Source: Azotobacter chroococcum
GTDB taxonomy: Bacteria > Pseudomonadota > Gammaproteobacteria > Pseudomonadales > Pseudomonadaceae
Direction: 5' to 3'
NCBI RefSeq assembly: GCF_004339665.1
Contig: NZ_SMMU01000006.1
Location: forward strand, 114,714 to 178,713
Length of the DNA stretch: 64,000 nt
Part shown: one piece after another, positions 17,891 through 26,902 of the stretch
Layout of the letters: the number at the start of each line of letters is the position of its first letter
Position numbering within the stretch: the stretch's first letter is position 1
The notes under the pieces: model-generated
What the model saw: the letters and a program-made list of their open reading frames with translations, nothing else
Told to the model about the DNA's origin: nothing
Databases searched by the model: none
Translations under genes and position numbers: made by a program

Positions 17891-18889
17891 TCAGTCGAAG
17901 TCGTAGAGCTGCTCGAAGGCGTCGGCAGCGGGGCGGTAGTCGTTGCGGCAGCGGTAGAGGCCGTCGTCGGGCTGGCTGTCGGCGTACCAGAGCAGTTGCT
18001 GTGGCGAGTACAGCCGATGCGGGCTGAGCCATTCGCCGACCGAATACAGGCTCTCGACGAAGCGGAAGGGCGTGGTCGCGTCGCGCGCATTGGCGACGCT
18101 GCCCGGCTCGTGCAGGTTGCCGAGCGCGCCGTAGCCGACCGGGATCGGCACGATCCAGCCCTGGCCCTTGCGGTCGTCGAGCCATTCGCCCTTGCCGTCT
18201 TTCTCAGCCGGCTGATAGCGCCAGTTGATGCGCGACAGCGACAGCCAGGCGTCCAGCCGCGTGGCGGCGGGGGTCTCGGCCTGCAACTCGGCCAGCCGCG
18301 TCTCCAGCCGGTCCTCGCGCGACACCAGCACAAAGCCCGGCAGCAGGCGCATGCGCGCCTTGCGGAACTCGGCCTGCCGGTCGTCCTCGGTGCCGGTCAG
18401 GTCGACGGTCCAGGGACGATAGCGAAGCCGTCCCGGTTGCGCCGGGGGCAGCAGCGTGCCGCCGGCGATGCGCATGCCGGCCAGCAACTCGGCCACGGTG
18501 GCGATGTCGGCGTCGCGGGCCTCCGGTTCGCGGTTCCAGCGTTCGCTGCGGATCGCGAACGCCAGGCTCAGTTCCAGATGGATGCGGCCTTCCTCGACGA
18601 TGGCGGCGGTGCTGCCGTCCTTGCCGACCGGGTTGCGGGTCAGGCGGAAGGCTTTCACGAAACCGCCTTCGGTGACCTGTTCCTGGTGGTCGTGGCAGAC
18701 CGTGCCAACCGCCTTGAACGCGAGGTCGAGTCCGGCGGCACGGGCCTTGCGCTCCAGCGCCCACATCAGGCCGAGAAACGCCGTGATCGACGGGAAGCCG
18801 TGGGTCAGCGGGCTGGAAACGGCGTTGGCGTTCTGCACCCGCAGGCGTGGCAGTACTAGCAGGTGGTCGAAACGGGGACAGGCGTTCAT
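17891..18889 (-). CDS. csy2: Type I-F Cascade subunit Cas5f (Csy2)
   Basis: 332 residues. It pairs with Csy1 at the 5' handle of the crRNA. The N terminus [20 protein letters not shown] and the [14 protein letters not shown] segment are the signature of Csy2, with the conserved block [14 protein letters not shown] near residue 265. The ATG overlaps the csy1 stop by 4 bases (ATGA), so translation is coupled. Confidence 0.95.
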   Translation of the reverse strand: MNACPRFDHLLVLPRLRVQNANAVSSPLTHGFPSITAFLGLMWALERKARAAGLDLAFKAVGTVCHDHQEQVTEGGFVKAFRLTRNPVGKDGSTAAIVEEGRIHLELSLAFAIRSERWNREPEARDADIATVAELLAGMRIAGGTLLPPAQPGRLRYRPWTVDLTGTEDDRQAEFRKARMRLLPGFVLVSREDRLETRLAELQAETPAATRLDAWLSLSRINWRYQPAEKDGKGEWLDDRKGQGWIVPIPVGYGALGNLHEPGSVANARDATTPFRFVESLYSVGEWLSPHRLYSPQQLLWYADSQPDDGLYRCRNDYRPAADAFEQLYDFD

Positions 18890-20229
18890 GCCTCGCCTCC
18901 TGCGGGTGCGCGCCGTTGCAGCGGCACCGGCCAGGCCGCATCGACGATGGCCTGCCTGGCCCAGTGCTTGTATTCGGCATCGCCGACCGCCGTCAGCCCA
19001 GCCTCGCGCAACTGCGCATTGACCCAGTTGGCGAAGCGGCCGGCGACCTCGTCCGGCCAGTCGCCGCGCTCGTAGGCGGCCTTGAAGTCCGCGTCTTCCT
19101 GCTCGTGTCCTTCGCGCGGTGGCAGCTCGGTGCGTTCGGGGTCGAGCCAGAGCTGTTCGCACAGGGGGAGGCGACAGTCCGGATCGCGGGTCCAGCCGGG
19201 TTCGGAGCCGGCCTGGATGCTGGCGGCGAATACCGGCAACTGAAGACTCAGCGCCTGCTCGATGGCTTCGCGCCTGTCCCGCGTCTGCATGTTCCTGTCG
19301 GGATTGGTCAGCAGGAAGTCGGCCAGTGTCTTCACCTGATGCCGCACGCCCGTGAAGTAGGCGAACCTGTCCAGTGCCGAATCGAGAGTCAACAAATTGC
19401 GGAACCGATCCTGATCCCACCTGGGCGGCGGCAGTGAGGCCAGCAGATAGTTGATGCCGCCCCGTTCGCTGTTCAACTGGGAAATGTTCTGTGGCTTGGT
19501 ACCGCCCAGCTTGCGTGCGACCAGGTTGCGGTAGTCGCGATAGGGAGCTTCGTGCGCTTCCTTCGTCCGGAACGCCTGCCGCGCCAGCTTGTTGGCTTCG
19601 CCGAAGCGAGCGTCCTGGATGTCGGCGTGCACCGTATGGGCCAGGCTGCTGGAGAGCAGCGGCTGCAGCAGGTGGTAATCGACATCGTTCGACGGCTCCT
19701 TGCCGATCAGCCAGTAGACCTGCTTGGCGGCCTCGTGCGAGCTGGGCGTCGGATCGCTGCGCACCAGCTTGCCGAAGGCATCCATCCAGCCGGTGGCGAC
19801 GGTGGTATCCGGGTGCAGGGCGCTGCACAGGTCGGCATCGCCGGCTTGCATCCAGTCCAGCAGGCGGCGGTCGTCGACCTCGATCTTGAGAAACTTGAAC
19901 ACGTCCAGCGCCGCCGCGTTGCCGACTACATCCTCGGCATAGTCGTCGCCCAGCACATGGGTACCGATCTCGGGGCGTTGCGGCAGGCTGTTCGGTGCAA
20001 CGTGCAGGCTGCTGCCGCGCGCATCGGGATGGGTGGCCTTGAGCACGTGGGTGACGGCCTGGATCTGGCCGACCCGGTGGGCCGCATCGGCCAGCCATGT
20101 TCCGTAGTCGTACTTCGATGCCACGCCGGCATCGTCGTCCTTGCCCTTCAGCTTGGCCTCGCGCCGCGCTTCGATGAAGGCGGCGATGGCCGAGCGGAAG
20201 GCCTTTCCCCTGTCAGTCAGTTCTGTCAT
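18886..20229 (-). CDS. csy1: Type I-F Cascade large subunit Cas8f (Csy1)
   Basis: 447 residues, slightly above the usual 430-440. It recognises the PAM and, with Csy2, caps the 5' end of the crRNA. The N-terminal region with AIAAFIEARREAKL and the KYDYGTWLADAAHRVGQIQ segment, the SLPPPRWDQDRF block and the C-terminal HWARQAIVDAAWPVPLQRR end are typical. It lies 76 bases downstream of cas3 and overlaps csy2 by 4 bases. Confidence 0.95.
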   Translation of the reverse strand: MTELTDRGKAFRSAIAAFIEARREAKLKGKDDDAGVASKYDYGTWLADAAHRVGQIQAVTHVLKATHPDARGSSLHVAPNSLPQRPEIGTHVLGDDYAEDVVGNAAALDVFKFLKIEVDDRRLLDWMQAGDADLCSALHPDTTVATGWMDAFGKLVRSDPTPSSHEAAKQVYWLIGKEPSNDVDYHLLQPLLSSSLAHTVHADIQDARFGEANKLARQAFRTKEAHEAPYRDYRNLVARKLGGTKPQNISQLNSERGGINYLLASLPPPRWDQDRFRNLLTLDSALDRFAYFTGVRHQVKTLADFLLTNPDRNMQTRDRREAIEQALSLQLPVFAASIQAGSEPGWTRDPDCRLPLCEQLWLDPERTELPPREGHEQEDADFKAAYERGDWPDEVAGRFANWVNAQLREAGLTAVGDAEYKHWARQAIVDAAWPVPLQRRAPAGGEA

Positions 20230-20305
20230 TGGTTGTCGTGCTCCTTTGAGTCGGCTTCATATCTGTGCCCTGTGTCGCTGCTTGAGGAAAATCTCGGGCC
20301 GCCAC

Positions 20306-23300
20306 CTATTTCGCGAACCCAAGCCAGGGGTGATATCTCCATCCCTGCGTGCTTGCCGGCACCTCCACCATCGCCAACCGCTCGGCACAAGCGTGCAGCG
20401 GCAGATCGAGGTATTCCGCCTGCTCGGCCAGCAGCCCCATCAGGTCGAACTCGCCCCACGTGCCGATGCGCTCGCCCAGTTCCAGCGGCACGGGATGGCG
20501 CTGGCTGCGGTCGATGGGGACATAGAGGTTCTGGCCGCGTCGGGCCTTGTCGTCCTCGACGCGATGCAGGACGAGGTGTTCCTCGTCTTCGTCCGGCAGG
20601 AACACCAGCGTCGTGGTCGGCATGGCGTCGTCGCGGAAGGGTTGCTGTTGTGGCAGTACGCCGGTCAGGGCAGCCTGCGGCTGTTGCCAGCCACTGGCGG
20701 CGTTCAGCACGCCCCGTTCTCCCTCGGCGTCCTCCGCAGACGGCAGCATGCAGTCGGCCATGCGCGCTTGCTCCAGATCGACGAGGCGCTGCTTGGGCCG
20801 CCAGTCGTCGCGTGCACGCGGGCGGATGCGCGGCAGCGCGGTGAGAGTCCGGTACTCCTCCGGCGCCATCAGCTTGCCCAGCCGGTGTGCGATCAGGCGG
20901 AACGGGTGATCGGCGGCGGCGCGCTCCTTCTCGAAGCCGGGTCGCACGAAGATCGCGGCGGGACGATCGTCCGGTCCCTTGGTAGGTAAAAAGTGGCGCA
21001 GGTTGGTGTCGAAGATCAGCATGTTGGACTTCTCGCCGCGCTTGCTGCGATGGCGCTGCACGCGGCCGGCGAGCTGGATCAGCGAGCGCATCGACGAGGG
21101 CTCGGCCACGGCCCAATCGGCGTCCCAGTCGCGGCCGACCTCGCAGACGGGCGAGGCGAGGACGACGAACAACTGGTTGGGTTCCGGATGGGCATCGAGC
21201 ACAGCGCGGATGGCCGGCAGGCGATAGACGTCCTTCCCGTCGCCGCGCCGGTTGAGCGCGCTGTCGAGCTGGTACTCGATGGCCGAGCGCTGCACCAGCG
21301 GGAAGCGCGCGTGGTAGACGCACAGGTGGATGCGGGTGTCCTCCGGCGCGCCGAGCGCGAACAGCGCCTGCGCCACATCGAACAGCGGATCGATGTTGGC
21401 CATGCGCACGATGCCGAAGCTCACGTGCTTGCCGCTGGCCGGATCGGTCTCGGCGTGGTCGCCGTGCAGGCGCAGGCAGGCGTCGCGCACATGCCGGGCG
21501 AACTCGGCGCGGGTCTTCGCGTTCGGCAGGTTCTTGGCGATGTCCAGCGGCACCAGCTCGGCTCGTCGCAGCGGCTCGGCCTTTTCCAGCTTCGCCGCGC
21601 GCTTGCCGACGAACTGCATGTGTTGGACGGCGAAGGTCGCCGCATCCGTACAGGTCGCGGTCTGCGCGCCGAACTCGTCGGCCCACAGGCAGGGTATTTC
21701 GACCTGTTCGGCGCGTTGCCCGCCATCGATGCCGCGGTTGTGCCGGTACTGGATGCGCCCGGCCCGGTAGGCCATGAACATGCCTTCGACCAGCGCCGGC
21801 GGCAGCGTGGCCGAGGACAGCACCACGCGGGTGCCGAGCATCCCGGCCCAGTGCACCAGCCGGGTGAGCGCGGGCAGGTCGTCGAGGTCGTAGTCGTCCA
21901 GCTCGTCGAGCACCAGGTCGGCGCTCATCAGCCGCAGCATCGGCGCGATCTGGCGGCCGGCGCGCAGCGCTTCGGTGGCGGGGACGAGGTGGTCCACGGT
22001 GCAGACCAGCATCGGCGCCGACAGCAGGTTGCGGATGTCGGCATCGTGCAGGGCGCGCGACAGCAGCGGGTGGTCGGCGACGACGCCTTCGTAGAGGACG
22101 TGGCTGTCTTCCTCGATCAGATCCTGCACCGAGGCCGAGCCGTGCGCCTCGGCCTTCTGTTTGTAGTATTCGAACAGGGCGCGGCTGGCCGAGCCGCCGA
22201 CGCGGATCGCCAGTTCGTCCTCGCCCAGATGCAGGTCGCTGCGGTAGCTGCGACCGGTCTGCAGGGTCAGCGTGCGCAGGCCCAGGGCGTAGGTGGCGCG
22301 CAGGCCCTGCCGGGGATCGGCCAGGGCATAGAGGATGCGGGCGTTGGCGAGGGTCTTGCCGCAGCCGGTGGAGGCCATGTTGACGATGAAGGCGCCGTGT
22401 TCGCGGGCGGCTTCGCGCAGCGAGACGGCAGCATCGGCAGCCTTGTCCTGCCAGGAGAACCTCGGGTTGGCGCTGCGCTTGCGCAGGCCGCGGTGGTTGG
22501 CCAGTCGCGGCAGGTAGCGCTCGAAGCCGGGCAGGGCGTGGGCGATCAGCCCGGCGTCGCGGGCCACGCCGAGCAGGTGCTCGTCCAGCGGCTGCTTGAG
22601 GCTGCCGTCGCGGTCGGTGTTGGCGTACAGCCGGGTGTTGCCGTCGCCGCGCAGGCGCTGCGGGGAGTCCTTCGGCAGGCTGGAATAATAGTGATCGGCG
22701 AGCATCAGGCTCAGTCGGGCCAGGTGCATGGCGTAGGGGTTGCCGAGCCAGTCGCCGTCGCGGCGCGGGCGCAGTTCCAGCAGGCGTCTTGCCAGGCGCG
22801 AGGCCTGCGAGCGCCATTTCGGCTCGGCGACCGGCAGCGGGCCGGCGGGCTTCCAGTAGGGCTCGATCCGCGTGTGTTCGGCCGGCTGGCGGATCTCGTT
22901 CCAGTCGTGCGCGACCTGCGCCAGCGGCGTTTCCAGCCAAGCCTTCTTGAGGTCGGATCTGCGTTTGCCGAGCCAGGCCTGGGTGCCGTCTTCATTGACG
23001 ACGGGGGCTACCGGCAGGCGATGGTGGGTCACCACCAGCCAGGCCACGGCGGCCGCCAATGGCGGCAGGTCGCGGAACGGGTATGCGTCTGCGGCATCCA
23101 GCCCGTCGCGCCGGTAGCGATCGGGTGCGAGCCAGAGCCGCTCGTCGAAGGCGCCAGGATCGGCCAGCCGCCGCAGCCAGCCTTCGTCGTCGTCCTCGCC
23201 GACGAAGGCCAGGAACAGGCGCAGCGAAACCCATTCGTGCCGGTACAGGTTCCTTTCCAGCAGCTTCCCGCGCAGCCGTCCCTGAAACGCGATGCTCGCC

Positions 23301-23680
23301 TTGCCCAGGTCGTGCAGTAGCGCGGCCAGTTGCGCGAGCAGACGGATGTCCTCGGCCGTGTGCCAGTCGTTCTCGTCCTCCCGTCGCAACACATTGCGCG
23401 CGGTGCTGTTGGTCGGCACCGCCCCCTGGGCGTTGAAGCGGCTGGCGTCGCCCACCACCCAGAGCAGTTCGCTGTGGTCCTTGCCACGAATCCAGTGGCA
23501 GGCCACCGCCGTGTTGCGCCGCGCGGTCTTGCGCAGCAGCCGGTGCAGGGTGTCCAGCCCCTGCTGGGTGATGGGCGTCTGCCAGGTGCGCTCGCCGCGC
23601 CGCTCGGCAAACTGGTCGAGGATGCGGCGGGTTTCGCTCAGGGCGCGCTTGCTGCACTCGCAGATCAGCAGGATGTTCAT
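20306..23680 (-). CDS. cas3: Type I-F Cas2-Cas3 fusion nuclease-helicase
   Basis: 1124 residues. The N-terminal ~95 residues (MNILLICECSKRALSETRRI) are the Cas2 domain fused to Cas3 that is peculiar to type I-F. An HD nuclease domain follows, with LLHDLGK (His123, Asp124). The SF2 helicase shows the Walker A loop MASTGCGKT (about 437-445), the DELD box (about 585-590) and the VVLSSATLPP motif III (about 620). It degrades Cascade-bound DNA and, through the Cas2 part, joins Cas1 in spacer acquisition. The ATG at 23680 overlaps the cas1 stop by 4 bases. All key residues appear intact, so the system is probably active. Confidence 0.96.
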   Translation of the reverse strand: MNILLICECSKRALSETRRILDQFAERRGERTWQTPITQQGLDTLHRLLRKTARRNTAVACHWIRGKDHSELLWVVGDASRFNAQGAVPTNSTARNVLRREDENDWHTAEDIRLLAQLAALLHDLGKASIAFQGRLRGKLLERNLYRHEWVSLRLFLAFVGEDDDEGWLRRLADPGAFDERLWLAPDRYRRDGLDAADAYPFRDLPPLAAAVAWLVVTHHRLPVAPVVNEDGTQAWLGKRRSDLKKAWLETPLAQVAHDWNEIRQPAEHTRIEPYWKPAGPLPVAEPKWRSQASRLARRLLELRPRRDGDWLGNPYAMHLARLSLMLADHYYSSLPKDSPQRLRGDGNTRLYANTDRDGSLKQPLDEHLLGVARDAGLIAHALPGFERYLPRLANHRGLRKRSANPRFSWQDKAADAAVSLREAAREHGAFIVNMASTGCGKTLANARILYALADPRQGLRATYALGLRTLTLQTGRSYRSDLHLGEDELAIRVGGSASRALFEYYKQKAEAHGSASVQDLIEEDSHVLYEGVVADHPLLSRALHDADIRNLLSAPMLVCTVDHLVPATEALRAGRQIAPMLRLMSADLVLDELDDYDLDDLPALTRLVHWAGMLGTRVVLSSATLPPALVEGMFMAYRAGRIQYRHNRGIDGGQRAEQVEIPCLWADEFGAQTATCTDAATFAVQHMQFVGKRAAKLEKAEPLRRAELVPLDIAKNLPNAKTRAEFARHVRDACLRLHGDHAETDPASGKHVSFGIVRMANIDPLFDVAQALFALGAPEDTRIHLCVYHARFPLVQRSAIEYQLDSALNRRGDGKDVYRLPAIRAVLDAHPEPNQLFVVLASPVCEVGRDWDADWAVAEPSSMRSLIQLAGRVQRHRSKRGEKSNMLIFDTNLRHFLPTKGPDDRPAAIFVRPGFEKERAAADHPFRLIAHRLGKLMAPEEYRTLTALPRIRPRARDDWRPKQRLVDLEQARMADCMLPSAEDAEGERGVLNAASGWQQPQAALTGVLPQQQPFRDDAMPTTTLVFLPDEDEEHLVLHRVEDDKARRGQNLYVPIDRSQRHPVPLELGERIGTWGEFDLMGLLAEQAEYLDLPLHACAERLAMVEVPASTQGWRYHPWLGFAK

Positions 23681-24654
23681 GGGCGCGCTCCGCCCAGCCG
23701 CTGGGCGACGGCCTGCAGGTTGTCGATCATGAAGTCCAGCGCTTCGCTGCGCGTCAGGTTTTCCAGGCAGGCCTGGCGGAATTCCTGTTCCTCGTCGCCA
23801 TTCATGGCGGAGATGAAGGCCTGCGGGAGGATCAGCGCGTCCTTGACCAGATCGGCCACGTCGAACACCAGACCACCGCGACGGGTCTTGCCGTGCAGCA
23901 CGGCCAGGCCATGGGGCAGTCCGAGCACCCAAGTGGCGGTGGCGGCCAGACCGTAGGCCAGGTAGTTGCCGTGATCGAGAAAGCGGTTGGCCGGATCGCC
24001 GCCGCTGCCGCGCTTGGCCCGCACGAAGTCTTCATAGCCGACCGCCTGCGCCGCCAGGCGGAACAGCTGCTTGGTCAGGCGGGCCTCCTCGGTGAGCAGG
24101 AAGGTGTTGTCCGGGGCCGCCTCCAAGGCTTTGCCGGTACGCGCCAGAAGGGTCTTCAGTTGCTCGGCGTCGACCTGGAAATCGGCGTCGCGCAGCCAGC
24201 GGCCGCCCAGCCACTGTCGCTCGATCAGTTCCAGCCGGGCTCGCTGGAAAGCCTTGGCGGCCTCCAGGCGCTTGCCGTCGTCGAACCAGAAGGACACCCA
24301 ACACTGCAGGTATTCGGTGGGGCGGTATTCGCTCTGCGGACAGAACCAGGCGACCTCGATGTCCATTTCGTTGGCGCTGAACAACGGGGTGCCGCCGCCT
24401 CCGGAGAAGCCCACCAGTACACCGGCCTTGGCCAGCTCGCGCATTGCCGCCTGGGTGATGGAGGTGCCGGTGCCGAGCAGCAGCGTGGTGGTGTTGGCGA
24501 TGGGGATGTTCCAGTACAGGGTGCGCTTACCCTCGTCAGTGACGTACTCCACCCGTCCGCCGTTGACCAGCACTCGGCAGTGTTCGAGGTAGTAGAGGTT
24601 GGCGCGCTTGGAATGCAGGATGGTTTTGAGGTCGGAGGGGGAAAAGTCGTCCAT
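23677..24654 (-). CDS. cas1: Type I-F CRISPR integrase Cas1
   Basis: 325 residues. With the Cas2 part of Cas2-3 it inserts new spacers at the leader. The start MDDFSPSDLKTILHSKRANLYY matches the family; a second in-frame ATG lies four codons upstream. The metal-binding Glu is in LLTEEARLTKQL, the His in LPHGLAVLHG and the Asp residues in GGLVFDVADLVKD. It is the first gene of the cas operon, so the cas promoter should be within 24655-24876, though I could not pick out a clear -35/-10 pair. Confidence 0.96.
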   Translation of the reverse strand: MDDFSPSDLKTILHSKRANLYYLEHCRVLVNGGRVEYVTDEGKRTLYWNIPIANTTTLLLGTGTSITQAAMRELAKAGVLVGFSGGGGTPLFSANEMDIEVAWFCPQSEYRPTEYLQCWVSFWFDDGKRLEAAKAFQRARLELIERQWLGGRWLRDADFQVDAEQLKTLLARTGKALEAAPDNTFLLTEEARLTKQLFRLAAQAVGYEDFVRAKRGSGGDPANRFLDHGNYLAYGLAATATWVLGLPHGLAVLHGKTRRGGLVFDVADLVKDALILPQAFISAMNGDEEQEFRQACLENLTRSEALDFMIDNLQAVAQRLGGARP

Positions 24655-24876
24655 GGCGGGGCTCATGCTGGCATCGGGCTGCCATGCTAGGCCTTGGTGT
24701 CGACAGGGCGAAGAGTGGTTATTTGTACAGGTAAACTTTTCAAGCACATGGGCTAAGCCGAAAGCGCATGGCAACGTATGCGGAACGGCAGCGAAGCTGA
24801 AGCCGCACCGGAAAGTCGAAGTCCGCTATTCACGCAGCAGGCTCGGCTTCGATGCCGGACCTTGCCGTCCCGTGCC

Positions 24877-25755
24877 TTACTGGCGCACCTGGCTGCGGAA
24901 TTCGCTGGGCGTCAGGCGGGTGTGGCGGCGGAAGAAGCGGCTGAAATAGCCCTCGTCGGAGAAGCCCAGGTCGTGGGCGATCTCCTTGATGCTGCGGCTG
25001 GAATAGGCCAGTTCGCGCTTGGCCTCGAGCAGCAGGCGGGCGTTGATCGCCGCCAGCGGGCTCATGCCCAGCTGTTCCTGGCAGAGCCGCCCCAGGGTCG
25101 CCAGGGTCATGCCGAGCAGGTCGGCGTAGTCGCTGACCGGACGATGGCTGCGAAAATGGATCTCCACCTGTTCGCGGAACTGGCGAATCTGCTGGCTGCG
25201 CCGGCCGCGCAGCTGCCCCGGCTCGGCCGCGGCCGACTCGCCCAGACGAGCGATGTGCACGACCAGCGCCAGGAGCAGGGCGGTGCTGCAGGCCGCATGT
25301 TCGCGCCCGCGGGCCAGGTATTCCTCCTCGAGGGCGGCGAACAGCGGCAGCAGCGGGTCTTCCGCCGCCGTCCAGCGCGGCAGGTCGATCAACTGTCGGC
25401 TGCGCAGGAGCGGCAGCAGGCCGGGGGAGAGGACTTCGGCCGCCGATTCCAGCGGCTGCTGCAGGGCGGTGATCACCTTGCCCTCCACCGGCCCCTGCCA
25501 GTCGAAGCCGTGCACGCTCTGCGCCGGGATATGGATGATGCAGGGCGCGCGGGCCGCCAGGCGGACGCTGTCGCAGAGCACCTGGCCGCCACCCTGCTGC
25601 AGGTAGAGGATCTGCAGCTGGCTGTCGTGGCGGTGCGGCTCGATCGACCAGTCGTAGGCGCCGGAGCGGTTGGAAATGGTCTCCACATGGAGGGATTCGT
25701 GCCAGACCGGCTGGGCGGCCTCGCCATAGAGGGCGTAGCTGGGGATCTTGGTCAT
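24877..25755 (-). CDS. AraC-family transcriptional regulator
   Basis: 292 residues. The N-terminal cupin-like sensor domain (about 20-110) contains WSIEPHRHDSQLQILYLQQGGG. Two helix-turn-helix units occupy the C-terminal 100 residues, with LLLEAKRELAYSSRSIKEIAHDLGFSDEGYFSRFFRR typical of AraC. The sensor resembles HpaA/PobC-type regulators that respond to 4-hydroxybenzoate or hydroxyphenylacetate. It is divergent from the SDR gene, 243 bases apart, so it likely controls the SDR-flavoprotein-NIPSNAP-MFS genes on its right. Confidence 0.88.
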   Translation of the reverse strand: MTKIPSYALYGEAAQPVWHESLHVETISNRSGAYDWSIEPHRHDSQLQILYLQQGGGQVLCDSVRLAARAPCIIHIPAQSVHGFDWQGPVEGKVITALQQPLESAAEVLSPGLLPLLRSRQLIDLPRWTAAEDPLLPLFAALEEEYLARGREHAACSTALLLALVVHIARLGESAAAEPGQLRGRRSQQIRQFREQVEIHFRSHRPVSDYADLLGMTLATLGRLCQEQLGMSPLAAINARLLLEAKRELAYSSRSIKEIAHDLGFSDEGYFSRFFRRHTRLTPSEFRSQVRQ

Positions 25756-25998
25756 TGTTGTTCCGGGCTCCTTGCCTTCCCTGATTAGCCCGAAGCGGCC
25801 GGAGCGGTCAATCCGCCCCGGCCCGGAGACGCTTTTTTGTCCGAAATGTCGGGGTGGTTGCCGATTTCGTCCATTCTGGAGCGCCGCCGCGCCCGCCTAA
25901 CATCCCTCCCCACGTGCAGAGCCAGCAGGCTCGACGCGCCCACAACAATAAAACGCGGCGCCACGGCGCGCCGCCCTGCGTGAGTGCCGGAGATGGTC

Positions 25999-26832
25999 AT
26001 GAACAACAACAACGACAACTGGCTGGGACTCGACTCGGCCGTCTGTGTGGTCAGCGGAGCGGCCGGCGGCATCGGCCGCGAAATCGCCGCCGCGCTGGTC
26101 GGGCAGGGCGCCCGGGTGGTGCTGCTGGATCGCGACGCGGCCGGCTGCGCGCACCTTGCCGAGCAACTGTCCGCGCGTGCCGCCGAACCCGTCCAGGCCA
26201 TCGCCTGTGACATCGCCGACCCGGCGAGCGTGCGCCAGGCGGCCGCCCAGGTGGAAAGCCGCTTCGGCGGCTGTGACGTGCTGGTCAACAACGCCAGCGT
26301 GCTGCAGCCCGGCGGCATCGAAGACATCAGCCTGGAGAAGTGGAACCAGGTGCTGTCGGTCAACCTGAACGGCTACCTGCTCTGTTCCCAAGCCTTCGGC
26401 CGTTCGATGCTGGCCCGCGGCTGCGGGCGCATCGTGCACATCGCTTCGATCGCCGCGCACTCGCCGCAGACCTGGAGCGGCGCCTACAGTGCGGCCAAGG
26501 CCGGGGTGAGCATGCTCTCCCGGCAGATCGCCAGCGAATGGGGGCCGCGCGGTGTGCGCAGCAACGCCGTCTGCCCGGGGCTGATCCGCACGCCCCTGTC
26601 CGCCGCCTTCTATGCCGATCCGCAGATCGAGCGCCAACGCTGCGCCATGACCGCCAACGGAAGGATCGGCGAGCCCACCGACATCGCCAACGCCGTGCTG
26701 TTTCTCGCCAGCCCGCGCGCCGACTACGTCAACGGCGCCGAGCTGACCGTCGACGGCGGCCTGGAAAGCATGCTGATGGCGCTGATCCCGCGCCCCGGCT
26801 TCGAGTCGCCCACCACCGCCCGCCAGGGCTGA
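25999..26832 (+). CDS. SDR-family dehydrogenase/reductase
   Basis: 277 residues. The cofactor loop is VVSGAAGGIGRE (near residue 19), and NNAS lies at the end of beta-4. The catalytic Ser is in IVHIASIAAHS and the catalytic Tyr/Lys pair in YSAAKAG. The C-terminal YVNGAELTVDGG is classical for the family. It oxidises or reduces a secondary alcohol/ketone with NAD(P). The start at 25999 has GGAG 6 bases upstream; GTG or ATG codons 5 and 2 codons earlier are alternatives. It is the first gene of the operon downstream of the AraC regulator. Confidence 0.88.
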   Translation: MNNNNDNWLGLDSAVCVVSGAAGGIGREIAAALVGQGARVVLLDRDAAGCAHLAEQLSARAAEPVQAIACDIADPASVRQAAAQVESRFGGCDVLVNNASVLQPGGIEDISLEKWNQVLSVNLNGYLLCSQAFGRSMLARGCGRIVHIASIAAHSPQTWSGAYSAAKAGVSMLSRQIASEWGPRGVRSNAVCPGLIRTPLSAAFYADPQIERQRCAMTANGRIGEPTDIANAVLFLASPRADYVNGAELTVDGGLESMLMALIPRPGFESPTTARQG

Positions 26833-26902
26833 ACCCCCTTCATCGGCGCGCGCCGCTCTCCGGCGCGGGCGCGCCCCTGCCTGTCCGGCAAGGAGACTGC
26901 TC

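Noticed and set aside
16249..24654. CRISPR-associated transposon (Tn7-like) variant of type I-F
   Set aside because: Cas1, Cas2-3 and full-length Csy1 are all present and no tnsA/B/C or tniQ genes are nearby, so it is an ordinary interference-capable I-F system.
25756..25998. AraC operator pairs such as TCCGAAAT...ATTTCGTCC in the divergent region
   Set aside because: The arms match only partly and no second copy of this motif was seen, so I do not list it as a site.
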